A stretch of DNA of 10,918 nucleotides from JAAFIP01 sp031390175 (GCA_031390175.1 JANMTF010000436.1:1-10918), one strand, 5' to 3'; counted from the stretch's first letter, positions 1-5,652 are shown. Notes: a model not told the origin generated them from the sequence alone. Numbers and translations are program-made.

Positions 1-50
1 TGACAGCGCAAAGTTGTAATGTCCCCTTCTGACCAGATTCAAATGTCCCC
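1..50 (+). repeat. Left terminal inverted repeat of the IS
   Basis: This stretch contains two copies of 'aatgtcccc' (18-26 and 42-50) and begins TGACAG. It pairs with the right end at 1622-1672. The doubled block suggests two transposase-binding sites per end. Confidence 0.8.
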
Positions 51-70
51 TTTTACGTTGTGGGGCAATC

Positions 71-1381
71 ATGGTCGAGGTGGTACAGATGAGTGTGAAA
101 GAAGCAGATCGTTATGCGGTGATCCAGCAAGTCATTGAGCGCGCCATGACGCAGGCAGATGCCGCGCTATGGCTGAACCTGTCGGTGCGCCAGGTCAAAC
201 GAGTGGTGCGCGCCATACGCCAGCAAGGCGTGCAGGGTGCGGTGTCCAAGCGTTGGGGCGTGCCCAGCAACCGGCGCATAGCGCCGTCCGTGCGCGAGCA
301 CTTCGTGGATTTGGTAGCCCGGCACTACAGCGACTTTGGCCCCACTCTGGCCTGCGAGTACCTCGCGCGCGAGCACGGCTACGCGGGCAGCGCAGAGACG
401 CTGCGCGGCTGGATGATGCAGGCCGATCTATGGAAGGCCAAACGCTCCAAGGTGCGGCGCATCCACAGCCCACGCACGCGGCGCAGCCGCTTGGGCGAGT
501 TGGTGCAAATTGACGGCAGCCCGCACGCCTGGCTGGAAGATCGTGCAGCCAAATGCTGCCTGATCGCCTTCGTCGACGATGCGACCGGGCAGCTGATGCA
601 GGCCTGCTTCTACCCGGTGGAGTCCACCAGCGCCTACCTGCACAGCTTGCGCAGCTATGTCGCCGGGCATGGTCGCCCTGTGGCGCTGTACAGCGACCGC
701 CACAGCATCTTCACCAAGCACGACCCCGAAGACCCCGCGCCGACCCAGTTTGAGCGGGCCGTAGGCCAACTGGGCATTGAGTCCATCCTGGCTTATTCGC
801 CTCAGGCCAAAGGACGGGTCGAGCGGGCGTTTCAGACACTGCAAGATCGCCTGGTCAAGGCGTTGCGCTTAGCGGGCATCTGCTGCATCGAGGCGGCCAA
901 TGCCTGGCTACCCCAGTATGTGGCCCAGCACAACGCACGCTTTAAGCGCGTGGCCGCAGACAGCGCCGATGCGCACCGGGTTTGCGCGGACGCACCACTG
1001 GCGTTGTCTCGCATCTGCGCCCACCACTATGAACGCAAACTGTCCAAGACGTTGACCTGCCAGTTTATGGGCAAGCTACTAGTGGTCATTACCCATCCCG
1101 AGCAGCCGCGCTATGCGCTGCGCTCGCAACGCGTGCAGATCATTGAGCACCTGGACGGCGCACTGGAGATGCTCTGGGGTACTGAGGCACTGCCCTTTAA
1201 GACCTTTGAACGCCATGAGCACTTGAGCGCCAGCCGTGTGGCCGATGACAAGCTGCTCAATGGGCGGGTGGATGCGCTACTAGCTAAGCAGGCCAGAAAG
1301 CTGAGTAAATTGCAGGTGCAAATAGCTGCGGATAACGCGCAGTTGCTGCACAAGGCTCGCACTGGCGTGCGCAGCCAATGA
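71..1381 (+). CDS. ISNCY-family DDE transposase
   Basis: This is the transposase that cuts and joins the ends of the surrounding IS. The N-terminus (about residues 15-65) is a helix-turn-helix region ('LSVRQVKRVVRAIRQQG') followed by the basic 'VPSNRRI' segment typical of this family. The integrase-type catalytic core shows candidate acidic residues D148 (in 'VQIDGSPHAW'), D209 (in 'YSDRHSIF') and E251 (in 'KGRVERAF'), a DDE arrangement. The 436-residue length is normal for intact family members, and no frameshift or internal stop is seen, so the element could be active. ATG at 71 is used here, but the in-frame ATG at 89 has the better ribosome site (GAGGT at 76-80, 8-nt spacing) and is a credible alternative. 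It is the only gene of the element, and no dedicated promoter is evident. Confidence 0.92.
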   Translation: MVEVVQMSVKEADRYAVIQQVIERAMTQADAALWLNLSVRQVKRVVRAIRQQGVQGAVSKRWGVPSNRRIAPSVREHFVDLVARHYSDFGPTLACEYLAREHGYAGSAETLRGWMMQADLWKAKRSKVRRIHSPRTRRSRLGELVQIDGSPHAWLEDRAAKCCLIAFVDDATGQLMQACFYPVESTSAYLHSLRSYVAGHGRPVALYSDRHSIFTKHDPEDPAPTQFERAVGQLGIESILAYSPQAKGRVERAFQTLQDRLVKALRLAGICCIEAANAWLPQYVAQHNARFKRVAADSADAHRVCADAPLALSRICAHHYERKLSKTLTCQFMGKLLVVITHPEQPRYALRSQRVQIIEHLDGALEMLWGTEALPFKTFERHEHLSASRVADDKLLNGRVDALLAKQARKLSKLQVQIAADNAQLLHKARTGVRSQ

Positions 1382-1429
1382 AGAAAGCGCATATTGCTGT
1401 TCTAGGCATGGCTGCAGCACCCGCCCGCC

Positions 1430-1502
1430 GTGGATAACTGAGCTGTCCACACCACAAGGGTGTGGACAGTCGTCGCTACGCGCCGATGCCTCAGTTACCC
1501 AC
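1430..1502 (+). repeat. Nested hairpin in the IS 3' tail
   Basis: An inner perfect 11-bp stem pairs 1443-1453 (ctgtccacacc) with 1459-1469 (ggtgtggacag) around a 5-nt loop. An outer stem pairs 1430-1442 with 1490-1502 with 12 of 13 positions complementary. A 20-nt insertion (1470-1489) lies on the 3' side. It begins about 50 bp after the transposase stop. There is no U-run after it, so a simple intrinsic terminator is not supported. The rest of the non-coding tail (1503-1621) is GC-rich and shows no gene. Confidence 0.7.
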
Positions 1503-1621
1503 CGCTCCCCGAGGTTGTGCCTACGGCCTGACGCGCTACGCTTGCCCGAGGCAGTGGCCTGCCCCGCCCCTGCGGGCTACGCCCGGTGGCCCCACCCCCG
1601 GACTTTTAAATCACGCTTTAG

Positions 1622-1672
1622 GGGGACATTTCAATTTTGCAGAAAAGGGGACATTTCAAATTTGGGTTGACA
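1622..1672 (-). repeat. Right terminal inverted repeat of the IS
   Basis: Read on the minus strand this begins TGTCAACCCAAATTTG and carries two 'aatgtcccc' blocks, matching the left end at 1-50. It marks the right boundary of the element at about 1672. Confidence 0.8.
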
Positions 1673-1715
1673 GCGGCCATCATTTATCTATCAATTACCG
1701 CCACAGTGCGACTAA

Positions 1716-1760
1716 ATGTGGTGTCCGTTGATTGAAAAATAGCAGGGTTTGGATGGATGA
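1716..1760 (+). pseudogene. Remnant of the 3' end of a merR-like gene
   Basis: Read in one frame, this gives MWCPLIEK-stop-QGLDG-stop. It aligns without gaps to the last 15 codons, stop included, of the intact merR gene (4558-4602; MKCPLIASLQGLDG), with 32 of 45 bases identical. The similarity continues past the stop codon ('gcgttgcg') into the neighbouring dispersed repeat, which likewise follows the intact merR. No upstream merR body is visible: 43 unexplained bases (1673-1715) separate it from the IS right end. The simplest reading is that a second MerR-family gene was removed by deletion or IS-linked rearrangement, leaving only its tail. Its original metal specificity cannot be inferred from this tail. 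Confidence 0.6.
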
Positions 1761-1784
1761 GCGTTGCGACCAGAAATATATGCA

Positions 1785-1843
1785 TAATTGGCCTGTGGGT
1801 CAATAAAATATAGCGCAAGCAGCTATAAAAATCATAGCGATTT
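1785..1843 (+). repeat. Dispersed palindromic repeat, copy A
   Basis: This is one of four collinear copies of a ~59-bp repeat (others at 3251-3309, 4628-4686 and, inverted, 7944-8001). It has two small dyads: TTGGCC...GGTCAA, and TATAGC-7 nt-GCTATA. The minus-strand membrane-protein gene ends inside it (stop at 1832-1834), so the repeat supplies that gene's last few codons. Confidence 0.8.
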
Positions 1844-2242
1844 ATGTGACAAACGTCGTAGACACATGCCTTGTAGCGTAGCTAAACCTGCTACAAAACC
1901 TGCCTGACCCAGCAAATTGATTTGCCCCAATGGGGTAACTGACAACCCGGCTCCCAATGCAACCCAAAGGCAAGCTACAGGCCACAAACAGTTGCCTACT
2001 ACCAATAGGCGCAAATAAGGGGCTGGCATCACGCGGCGCGTGAGTAAAAATGTCAAGAGAAGCGCGTAGGCAAATAGTCCCATACCGCTAGCCAGAATGA
2101 GTGTGATCGGTAAGCCGTATTGCTGGGCAAAGAAGCTCGGCATCGCTACTTGCAGCAATCCTGTAACTAAGCCCGTAATAAGATCTAGCCAAAGTATGTT
2201 GCGTAAAAATTTGGGAGACTGAAGTGTTGATTCATTGAGCAT
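1832..2242 (-). CDS. Small four-helix inner-membrane protein, function unknown
   Basis: This is a 136-residue hydrophobic protein with four predicted membrane segments at about residues 15-34, 44-68, 75-100 and 106-126. The second and third are separated by a short basic turn ('LTRRVMPAPYLR'), and the C-terminus is basic ('LRRLSHKSL'). The ATG at 2242 is chosen because AAAGG lies 7 nt upstream. The in-frame ATG at 2248 is only 1 nt from that site, and longer versions would overlap the regulator gene on the other strand. It is transcribed divergently from the XRE/MmyB regulator, which suggests the regulator controls it. I do not recognise a named family, although short four-helix proteins of this kind do occur beside such regulators. 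The last codons fall inside dispersed repeat copy A, so the native C-terminus may have been replaced. Confidence 0.75.
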   Translation of the reverse strand: MLNESTLQSPKFLRNILWLDLITGLVTGLLQVAMPSFFAQQYGLPITLILASGMGLFAYALLLTFLLTRRVMPAPYLRLLVVGNCLWPVACLWVALGAGLSVTPLGQINLLGQAGFVAGLATLQGMCLRRLSHKSL

Positions 2243-2357
2243 GTGCATACCTTTATAGTGAGGCCTTGATAGTATTGACATAAAAACGCCACGTCCATGA
2301 CCTCTGAGGTAATGAGAAATGCGCAGCAAGCTGGGATGACCGCGTACCATAGCCAGT
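2243..2357. promoter_or_regulatory. Divergent control region with a palindromic operator candidate
   Basis: These 115 bp separate two divergent genes. An imperfect palindrome at 2296-2314 has 9-base arms CATGACCTC and GAGGTAATG around one central base, with 8 of 9 arm positions complementary. Its core ACCTCTGAGGT is perfect. On the minus strand a weak promoter can be drawn (TGGACG at 2297-2292, 17-nt gap, TACTAT at 2274-2269), with its -35 box under the palindrome. On the plus strand a perfect TTGACA (2275-2280) has no convincing -10 box. The palindrome is a plausible binding site for the XRE regulator; this is inference. Confidence 0.45.
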
Positions 2358-3191
2358 ATGCGAACATCTACAATTTCTACGGCCAGTACGGCATTGGCCC
2401 CCACTCCCAGCTTTGGTTCGCATTTGCGTCAATGGCGACAAAGGCGGCATCTGAGCCAACTTGATTTGGCCCATCATGCGGAGATTTCTACACGGCACCT
2501 TAGTTTTTTAGAGACGAATCGCTCAGTACCTAGCCGCGATATGGTGCTGCGCTTGTCTCAAAGATTAGACGTGCCACTGCGAGAACGCAATGTGCTACTC
2601 ACTACCGCTGGATATGCACCTATGTACCGCGAGCGTGGCCTTGACCATCCTGACATGACCTCGGCGCGCGCTGCGATAGACTTGATACTGCGTGCGCATG
2701 AGCCCTATCCCGCATTGGCAATGGACAGGCACTGGAACCTGGTGGCGAGTAACCGCCTAGTGCCCTTGTTTTTAAATGGTGTGGCACCGGAGCTGTTGCA
2801 GCCGCCGGTGAATGTGCTGCGCCTTAGCCTGCACCCCAAAGGCTTGGCGTCTCGCATTGTTAATTTAGACCAATGGAAGCGCTATCTATTTGAACGCCTG
2901 CGCCAACAAATACTGGTGACGGGAGATGATGGTTTGCAAGCGCTGCTCAATGAATTGCGCAGCTACGATGTCAGTCACATGCCAGACGCCGTGCAGCTTG
3001 ACGGTGAGGCTCTGGGCGTGTTGATGCCATTTCGTTTTGAAACAGAGCATGGAACTTTGGACTTTATAAGTACGGTGACGGTATTTGGTTCGCCAGTAGA
3101 GATTACCTTGCAAGAGATAGCGCTGGAGACATTCTTACCTGCGAACCCACGCACTGCAAACATATTGCGCCAACTATGGCCTGCTGAGTAG
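2358..3191 (+). CDS. XRE-family transcriptional regulator with MmyB-like ligand-binding domain
   Basis: This is a cytoplasmic DNA-binding regulator of 277 residues. An N-terminal Cro/CI-type helix-turn-helix spans about residues 19-75 ('LRQWRQRRHLSQLDLAHHAE...STRHLSFLE'). A C-terminal MmyB-like (PAS-related) ligand-binding domain spans about 95-275, with the family hallmarks 'ILRAHEPYPALAMDRHWNLVASN' (split here as residues 111-133) and 'PPVNVLRLSLHPKGLA'. Members of this family usually sense a small hydrophobic ligand and control a divergent neighbour. Here that neighbour is the small membrane protein, with a palindrome in the shared upstream region. The ATG at 2358 is the only suitable start before the HTH; no strong ribosome site precedes it, so the message may be weakly translated. 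The gene is intact. The ligand and regulon cannot be told from sequence. Confidence 0.9.
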   Translation: MRTSTISTASTALAPTPSFGSHLRQWRQRRHLSQLDLAHHAEISTRHLSFLETNRSVPSRDMVLRLSQRLDVPLRERNVLLTTAGYAPMYRERGLDHPDMTSARAAIDLILRAHEPYPALAMDRHWNLVASNRLVPLFLNGVAPELLQPPVNVLRLSLHPKGLASRIVNLDQWKRYLFERLRQQILVTGDDGLQALLNELRSYDVSHMPDAVQLDGEALGVLMPFRFETEHGTLDFISTVTVFGSPVEITLQEIALETFLPANPRTANILRQLWPAE

Positions 3192-3250
3192 TGGCACGTC
3201 TGTGTGAGGGATAAGTTTTGGAGCCTGTCTTCTATTGGGGAAATCATGCC

Positions 3251-3309
3251 TAATTGTCCTGTAGGCCAATAAAATAGAGCGTAAGCAGCTAGTGAAAATA
3301 GAGCATGGC
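3251..3309 (+). repeat. Dispersed palindromic repeat, copy B
   Basis: This aligns without gaps to copies A and C and to the inverted copy D. Conserved blocks are TAATTG, CAATAAAATA and GCGTAAGCAGCTA. It begins 59 bp after the stop codon of the XRE regulator gene, in the same direction. Confidence 0.8.
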
Positions 3310-3370
3310 GTGGCTTCATACCCTAGTACACGCTGCACCGCAAGGCGCGAAACCTATGCGCGAAACTTGG

Positions 3371-3410
3371 CCCTCACCCCAGCCCTCTCCCGCTAGCGGG
3401 AGAGGGAGCA
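3371..3410. repeat. CCCTCACCCC-type GC-rich palindromic repeat, copy 1
   Basis: Positions 3383-3406 are a perfect 24-bp palindrome (arm CCCTCTCCCGCT), preceded by 'ccctcaccccag'. The same unit recurs at 4709-4751. Short repeats of this look are common between genes in proteobacteria. It could form a strong hairpin in RNA, but no U-run follows. Confidence 0.85.
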
Positions 3411-3542
3411 AGAGCCACTGTGCGACGTGCTTTGCGCGGCCGAAATAATCCACTGCACATCACATAGATTCATTTACTTAGTTCCCATATTCACCATTTC
3501 AGGAGCGAAAAAGCATTGCCTAGCGAGGGCAGGCCAAACCAG

Positions 3543-3764
3543 TTACGCGCAGCACCCGCTCTCCTTGCCGTTCTCCTGAATCGGCGGGCAGGGGTTGGTG
3601 CCATACGAGCAGTAAACGCAGCAGTCGCCCGGCAGCGGGCGCAGCACGGCGTGACAGTGGGTGCAGTCGTAGAACCACTGGCAGGCATCGGTGGGCATGG
3701 TCTCGCTTTTGGCAAATCCGCACTCGGGGCAGGTGAGGGTGGACTCCAGGGTGATGGTGGTCAT
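3543..3764 (-). CDS. GDCCVxC-domain cysteine-rich small protein (mer-associated)
   Basis: This 73-residue, probably cytoplasmic protein has 11 cysteines and carries the signature 'GDCCVYCSYG...CPPIQ' (residues 47-63). It also has paired cysteines that look metal-binding: CPEC (12-15), CTHCH (34-38) and a terminal CC (71-72). Families with this signature include selenoprotein forms; here all positions are ordinary cysteine codons. It lies 13 bp behind merT on the same strand and so should be induced with it by MerR. I infer a thiol-based metal-binding or handing-over role, possibly standing in for the absent MerP, but the function is unproven and no secretion signal is seen. The ATG at 3764 is chosen over an upstream in-frame start that would overlap merT; the ribosome site (GAAAG) is weak. 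Confidence 0.8.
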   Translation of the reverse strand: MTTITLESTLTCPECGFAKSETMPTDACQWFYDCTHCHAVLRPLPGDCCVYCSYGTNPCPPIQENGKESGCCA

Positions 3765-3777
3765 GGTGTTTCTTTCA

Positions 3778-4146
3778 CTAAAAACAAGCTGCAATCAACG
3801 GAAACGCTAGCGCCACCAGCAGCAGTGCGCACACCGTCACAAACAGCACTTGGTAGGCGCGCTTTACTTGGGGCAGGGCGCACACTTCGCCCGGCGCACA
3901 CTGCGCTGCAGGCCGCCAAATACGCTTGCCCGCAAAGAAGAGGGCCACCAGCGCAGCGCCTATAAAAATCGGCTGGTAGGGCTGCATTACCGTCAGCTTG
4001 CTGATCCACGCGCCTGAAAACCCCAGCGTGATCAACACCAGCGGTCCCAGGCAACAGCTAGCGGCCAGCAAAGCGGCAAGTCCGCCCGCCAGCAGGGCAC
4101 GCAGGCCTGTTTTTTCGTGTGATGGGTTTGAAGTGAGTGTGTTCAT
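3778..4146 (-). CDS. merT: Mercuric ion transport protein MerT
   Basis: This inner-membrane transporter carries Hg(II) into the cytoplasm. In its 122 residues, the first membrane helix contains the vicinal pair C31-C32 ('SCCLGPLVLITLGFSGAW'). A second helix lies at about 58-73. The cytoplasmic loop carries the second pair, C83 and C89 ('CAPGEVCALPQVKRAY'). A third helix closes the protein at about 98-119. These are the hallmark cysteines of MerT, and the length is close to the usual ~116. It is divergent from merR across a 42-bp region holding a MerR operator, and precedes the GDCCVxC gene. The predicted +1 falls on the A of this ATG, so the transcript may be leaderless. There is no merP beside it and no merA in the window, which is unusual because uptake without reduction would load the cell with mercury. 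Confidence 0.93.
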   Translation of the reverse strand: MNTLTSNPSHEKTGLRALLAGGLAALLAASCCLGPLVLITLGFSGAWISKLTVMQPYQPIFIGAALVALFFAGKRIWRPAAQCAPGEVCALPQVKRAYQVLFVTVCALLLVALAFPLIAACF

Positions 4147-4152
4147 GGCGTA

Positions 4153-4183
4153 AGCTTAAGCCCGTACTCAAGTACGGAGTCAA
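4153..4183 (-). promoter_or_regulatory. MerR operator and merT promoter with 19-bp spacer
   Basis: Read on the minus strand: -35 TTGACT (4183-4178), a 19-bp spacer, and -10 TAAGCT (4158-4153). The spacer holds a perfect dyad, CCGTACT-TG-AGTACGG (4177-4162). The over-long 19-bp spacer with a CCGTAC dyad is the classic MerR-type promoter, which the Hg-bound regulator untwists to activate. Counting 7 nt from the -10 box puts +1 at 4146, the A of merT's ATG. Confidence 0.92.
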
Positions 4184-4188
4184 GCCCC

Positions 4189-4602
4189 ATGCAAACCCCT
4201 AGCGACAATCTGACCATAGGCACCCTGGCTACAGCGGCTGCGGTGAATGTAGAAACCATCCGCTTCTACCAGCGTAAAGCCCTAATGCACGAGCCACAGC
4301 GTGCGCAGGGCAGCGTGCGCCGCTACGGCGATGCCGACCTGCGCCGTGTGCGCTTTATCAAATCTGCCCAGCGGCTGGGCTTTAGCCTGGATGAAATTGC
4401 CCAATTGCTCACCCTGGACGATGGCGCGCACTGCGCTGCCGCGCGCCAGCAAGCGCAGCACAAGCTGCAAGATGTGCGCGCCAAGCTGGCCGACTTGCAG
4501 CGCATGGAAGCCACGCTGGCCGACCTGGTGCAACGCTGTAGTGCTGCGCGTGGCAAGATGAAATGCCCGTTGATTGCGAGTTTGCAGGGCTTGGATGGGT
4601 AG
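4189..4602 (+). CDS. merR: Mercury-responsive regulator MerR
   Basis: This is a dimeric cytoplasmic activator/repressor that binds the dyad in the merT promoter. The 137 residues start with a winged-helix DNA-binding domain ('LTIGTLATAAAVNVETIRFYQRK', here as residues 8-30; 'RRYGDADLRRVRFIKSAQRLGF' at 44-65). A coiled-coil dimer helix (about 82-116) and a short metal-binding tail follow. The three Hg ligands sit exactly where they are in the well-studied MerR proteins: C82, C117 and C126 ('HCAAA', 'RCSAARGKMKCPLI'). This supports mercury rather than cadmium, lead or zinc as inducer. It diverges from merT; no clear ribosome site precedes the ATG, suggesting low-level or leaderless translation. 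Its last 15 codons, stop included, are partly duplicated at 1716-1760. Dispersed repeat copy C begins 25 bp after its stop. Confidence 0.95.
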   Translation: MQTPSDNLTIGTLATAAAVNVETIRFYQRKALMHEPQRAQGSVRRYGDADLRRVRFIKSAQRLGFSLDEIAQLLTLDDGAHCAAARQQAQHKLQDVRAKLADLQRMEATLADLVQRCSAARGKMKCPLIASLQGLDG

Positions 4603-4627
4603 GCGTTGCGTCCCAAGAATTTATGAC

Positions 4628-4686
4628 TAATTGGGCTGCAGGCGAACAAAATATAGCGTAAGCAGCTAGAGAAACGATAGCAATAT
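4628..4686 (+). repeat. Dispersed palindromic repeat, copy C
   Basis: This is collinear with copies A, B and D. The identity with copy A extends upstream through the merR stop codon into the last codons of merR. It lies 25 bp after merR in the same direction. Confidence 0.8.
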
Positions 4687-4708
4687 GCGGAGTCATTGCG
4701 TGAACTTT

Positions 4709-4751
4709 TGCCCTCACCCCAGCCCTCTCCCGCAGGCGGGAGAGGGGGCAA
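4709..4751. repeat. CCCTCACCCC-type GC-rich palindromic repeat, copy 2
   Basis: An 11-bp perfect stem (ccctctcccgc at 4723-4733 with its complement at 4736-4746) surrounds a 2-nt centre. It is preceded by 'ccctcaccccag' and enclosed by an outer TTGCCC/GGGCAA pair (4709-4714 and 4746-4751; the inner and outer stems share base 4746). It is the same unit as 3371-3410, again placed just after a dispersed repeat. Confidence 0.85.
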
Positions 4752-4790
4752 GACACCGCATGCAAGCGCATGTATTGCAAAGATCAGTAG

Positions 4791-4820
4791 GTGACAGTCA
4801 ATACCGCTCAGGCGTACTAA
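4791..4820 (+). promoter_or_regulatory. Candidate promoter of the aldolase-family gene
   Basis: GTGACA (4791-4796) is followed after 18 nt by TACTAA (4815-4820). The -35 box matches consensus at 5 of 6 positions and the -10 box only poorly. It lies between the GC-rich palindrome and the AGGAG ribosome site (4849-4853). It is weakly supported. Confidence 0.3.
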
Positions 4821-4860
4821 GATAGACCCCAATCATCCCGAACACCCCAGGAGACCTCCC

Positions 4861-5616
4861 ATGACCATGTCCGCCATCCAATCCCAAGTCAGCCCCGAAG
4901 AGTGGGCCATCCGCTGCGACCTGGCTGCGTGCTATCGGCTGGTGGCGATGTACGGCTGGAGTGACCTGGTGTTCACCCACATCAGCGCCAAGCTGCCCGG
5001 GCCGGAGCACCATTTTTTGATCAACCCCTACGGCCTGATGTTTGACGAGATCACCGCCTCCAGCCTGGTGAAGGTGGACAAAGACTGCAACAAGGTGATC
5101 GACTCGCCGTACCCGGTCAACCCCGCAGGCTTTGTCATCCACAGCGCGGTACACGAGGCGCGGGAGGACGCGGGCTGTGTGCTGCACACCCATACGCGCG
5201 CGGGCGTGGCCGTGAGCGCTCAGGCGGCGGGCGTGCTGCCCATCAGCCAGCAAAGCACCTTTGTGCTCGGCTCGCTGGCCTACCACGGCTACCAGGGCGT
5301 GGCCTTCCGCCCCGAAGAAAAACCCAGCCTGCAAGCCGACCTGGGCCACGCCAACTACCTCATGCTGCGCAACCACGGCCTGCTCACGGTGGGCAAGACC
5401 ATAGCAGATGCCTTCTTGCATATGTATGTGTTTGAGTCCACCTGCCAAATCCAGATCAGCGCGCAAGCCGGTGGCCCACTCACCCAGGTAGAGCCCAGCA
5501 TTGTGCAGGGCGTAGCGCAGGCTATGAAGGTGCAAACGGGCGGCATTGGCGGCGCGTTTGTCTGGCCTTCGCTGCTGCGCAAGCTGGAGCGGTCGAACGC
5601 GATCTACAAAACCTGA
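4861..5616 (+). CDS. Class II aldolase/adducin-family protein
   Basis: This 251-residue cytoplasmic protein has the fold of zinc-dependent class II (fuculose/ribulose phosphate) aldolases. Candidate zinc ligands are H109 and H111 in 'LHTHTRAG' and H172 in 'LRNHGLLTVG'. The N-terminal 'GWSDLVFTHISAKLPG' segment is typical. At the position of the catalytic glutamate of L-fuculose-phosphate aldolase, this protein reads 'NPAGFVIH', without a glutamate. It therefore fits the broad adducin-like subgroup whose reaction is not established; I give no substrate. AGGAG at 4849-4853 sits 7 nt before the ATG, a strong start. It stands alone downstream of merR. Its 3' end is repeated in degraded form at 7849-7944, beyond the restriction-modification genes. 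Its GC content is visibly higher than that of those two genes. Confidence 0.88.
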   Translation: MTMSAIQSQVSPEEWAIRCDLAACYRLVAMYGWSDLVFTHISAKLPGPEHHFLINPYGLMFDEITASSLVKVDKDCNKVIDSPYPVNPAGFVIHSAVHEAREDAGCVLHTHTRAGVAVSAQAAGVLPISQQSTFVLGSLAYHGYQGVAFRPEEKPSLQADLGHANYLMLRNHGLLTVGKTIADAFLHMYVFESTCQIQISAQAGGPLTQVEPSIVQGVAQAMKVQTGGIGGAFVWPSLLRKLERSNAIYKT

Positions 5617-5646
5617 CCTCCCAATGGTTGGGCGGACAATGTCAGC

Positions 5647-5652
5647 TATACT
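5647..5652 (+). promoter_or_regulatory. Possible -10 box for the restriction-modification genes
   Basis: TATACT lies 27 bp before the methyltransferase ATG in a short AT-rich stretch. No good -35 box is found at 16-18 nt upstream, and no C-protein-type operator repeat is recognised. It is a weak call. Confidence 0.25.

Larger units (their letters stand above)
1..1672 (+). mobile_element. ISNCY (IS1202-like) insertion sequence
   Basis: The element is bounded by imperfect inverted repeats: the first ~50 bases of the window and the reverse complement of 1622-1672. The outer 26 positions agree at about 20 of 26, with TGaCA at the left and TGtCA at the right. Both ends carry two 'aatgtcccc' blocks about 24 bases apart, as expected for paired transposase-binding sites. 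One transposase gene (71-1381) occupies most of the element, followed by ~240 bp of non-coding tail containing a nested hairpin. The left tip coincides with the first base of the window, so the left flank and any target-site duplication cannot be examined; the true tip could lie a few bases outside. The family assignment rests on the transposase and the TG...CA-type ends. Confidence 0.85.
3192..3542. other. Gene-free interval with two repeats
   Basis: No credible gene is seen in these ~350 bp. They hold dispersed repeat copy B (3251-3309), a short direct repeat (GCGCGAAACCTAT at 3345-3357 followed by GCGCGAAACTTGG at 3358-3370) and a GC-rich palindromic repeat (3371-3410). The remaining AT-richer stretch (3420-3542) is the downstream region of the minus-strand mer-type operon; no terminator hairpin with a U-run is recognised there. 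Confidence 0.7.

Noticed and set aside
1430..1452. DnaA-box-like words (gtggataa, tgtccac) suggesting an origin
   Set aside because: There are only one or two imperfect words, they are part of the hairpin arms in an IS tail, and no AT-rich unwinding region or initiator gene is nearby.
1462..1731. Plus-strand open frame running from the IS tail across the IS right end
   Set aside because: It crosses the terminal repeat and the IS boundary, has no ribosome site and shows no family resemblance.
3371..3410. GC-rich palindrome as an intrinsic terminator
   Set aside because: The stem is strong, but no run of T follows on either strand. The same unit recurs at 4709-4751 as a repeat, so it is listed as a repeat.
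3543..3764. Possible selenocysteine in the GDCCVxC protein
   Set aside because: All signature positions are plain cysteine codons with no in-frame TGA, so this is the cysteine form.
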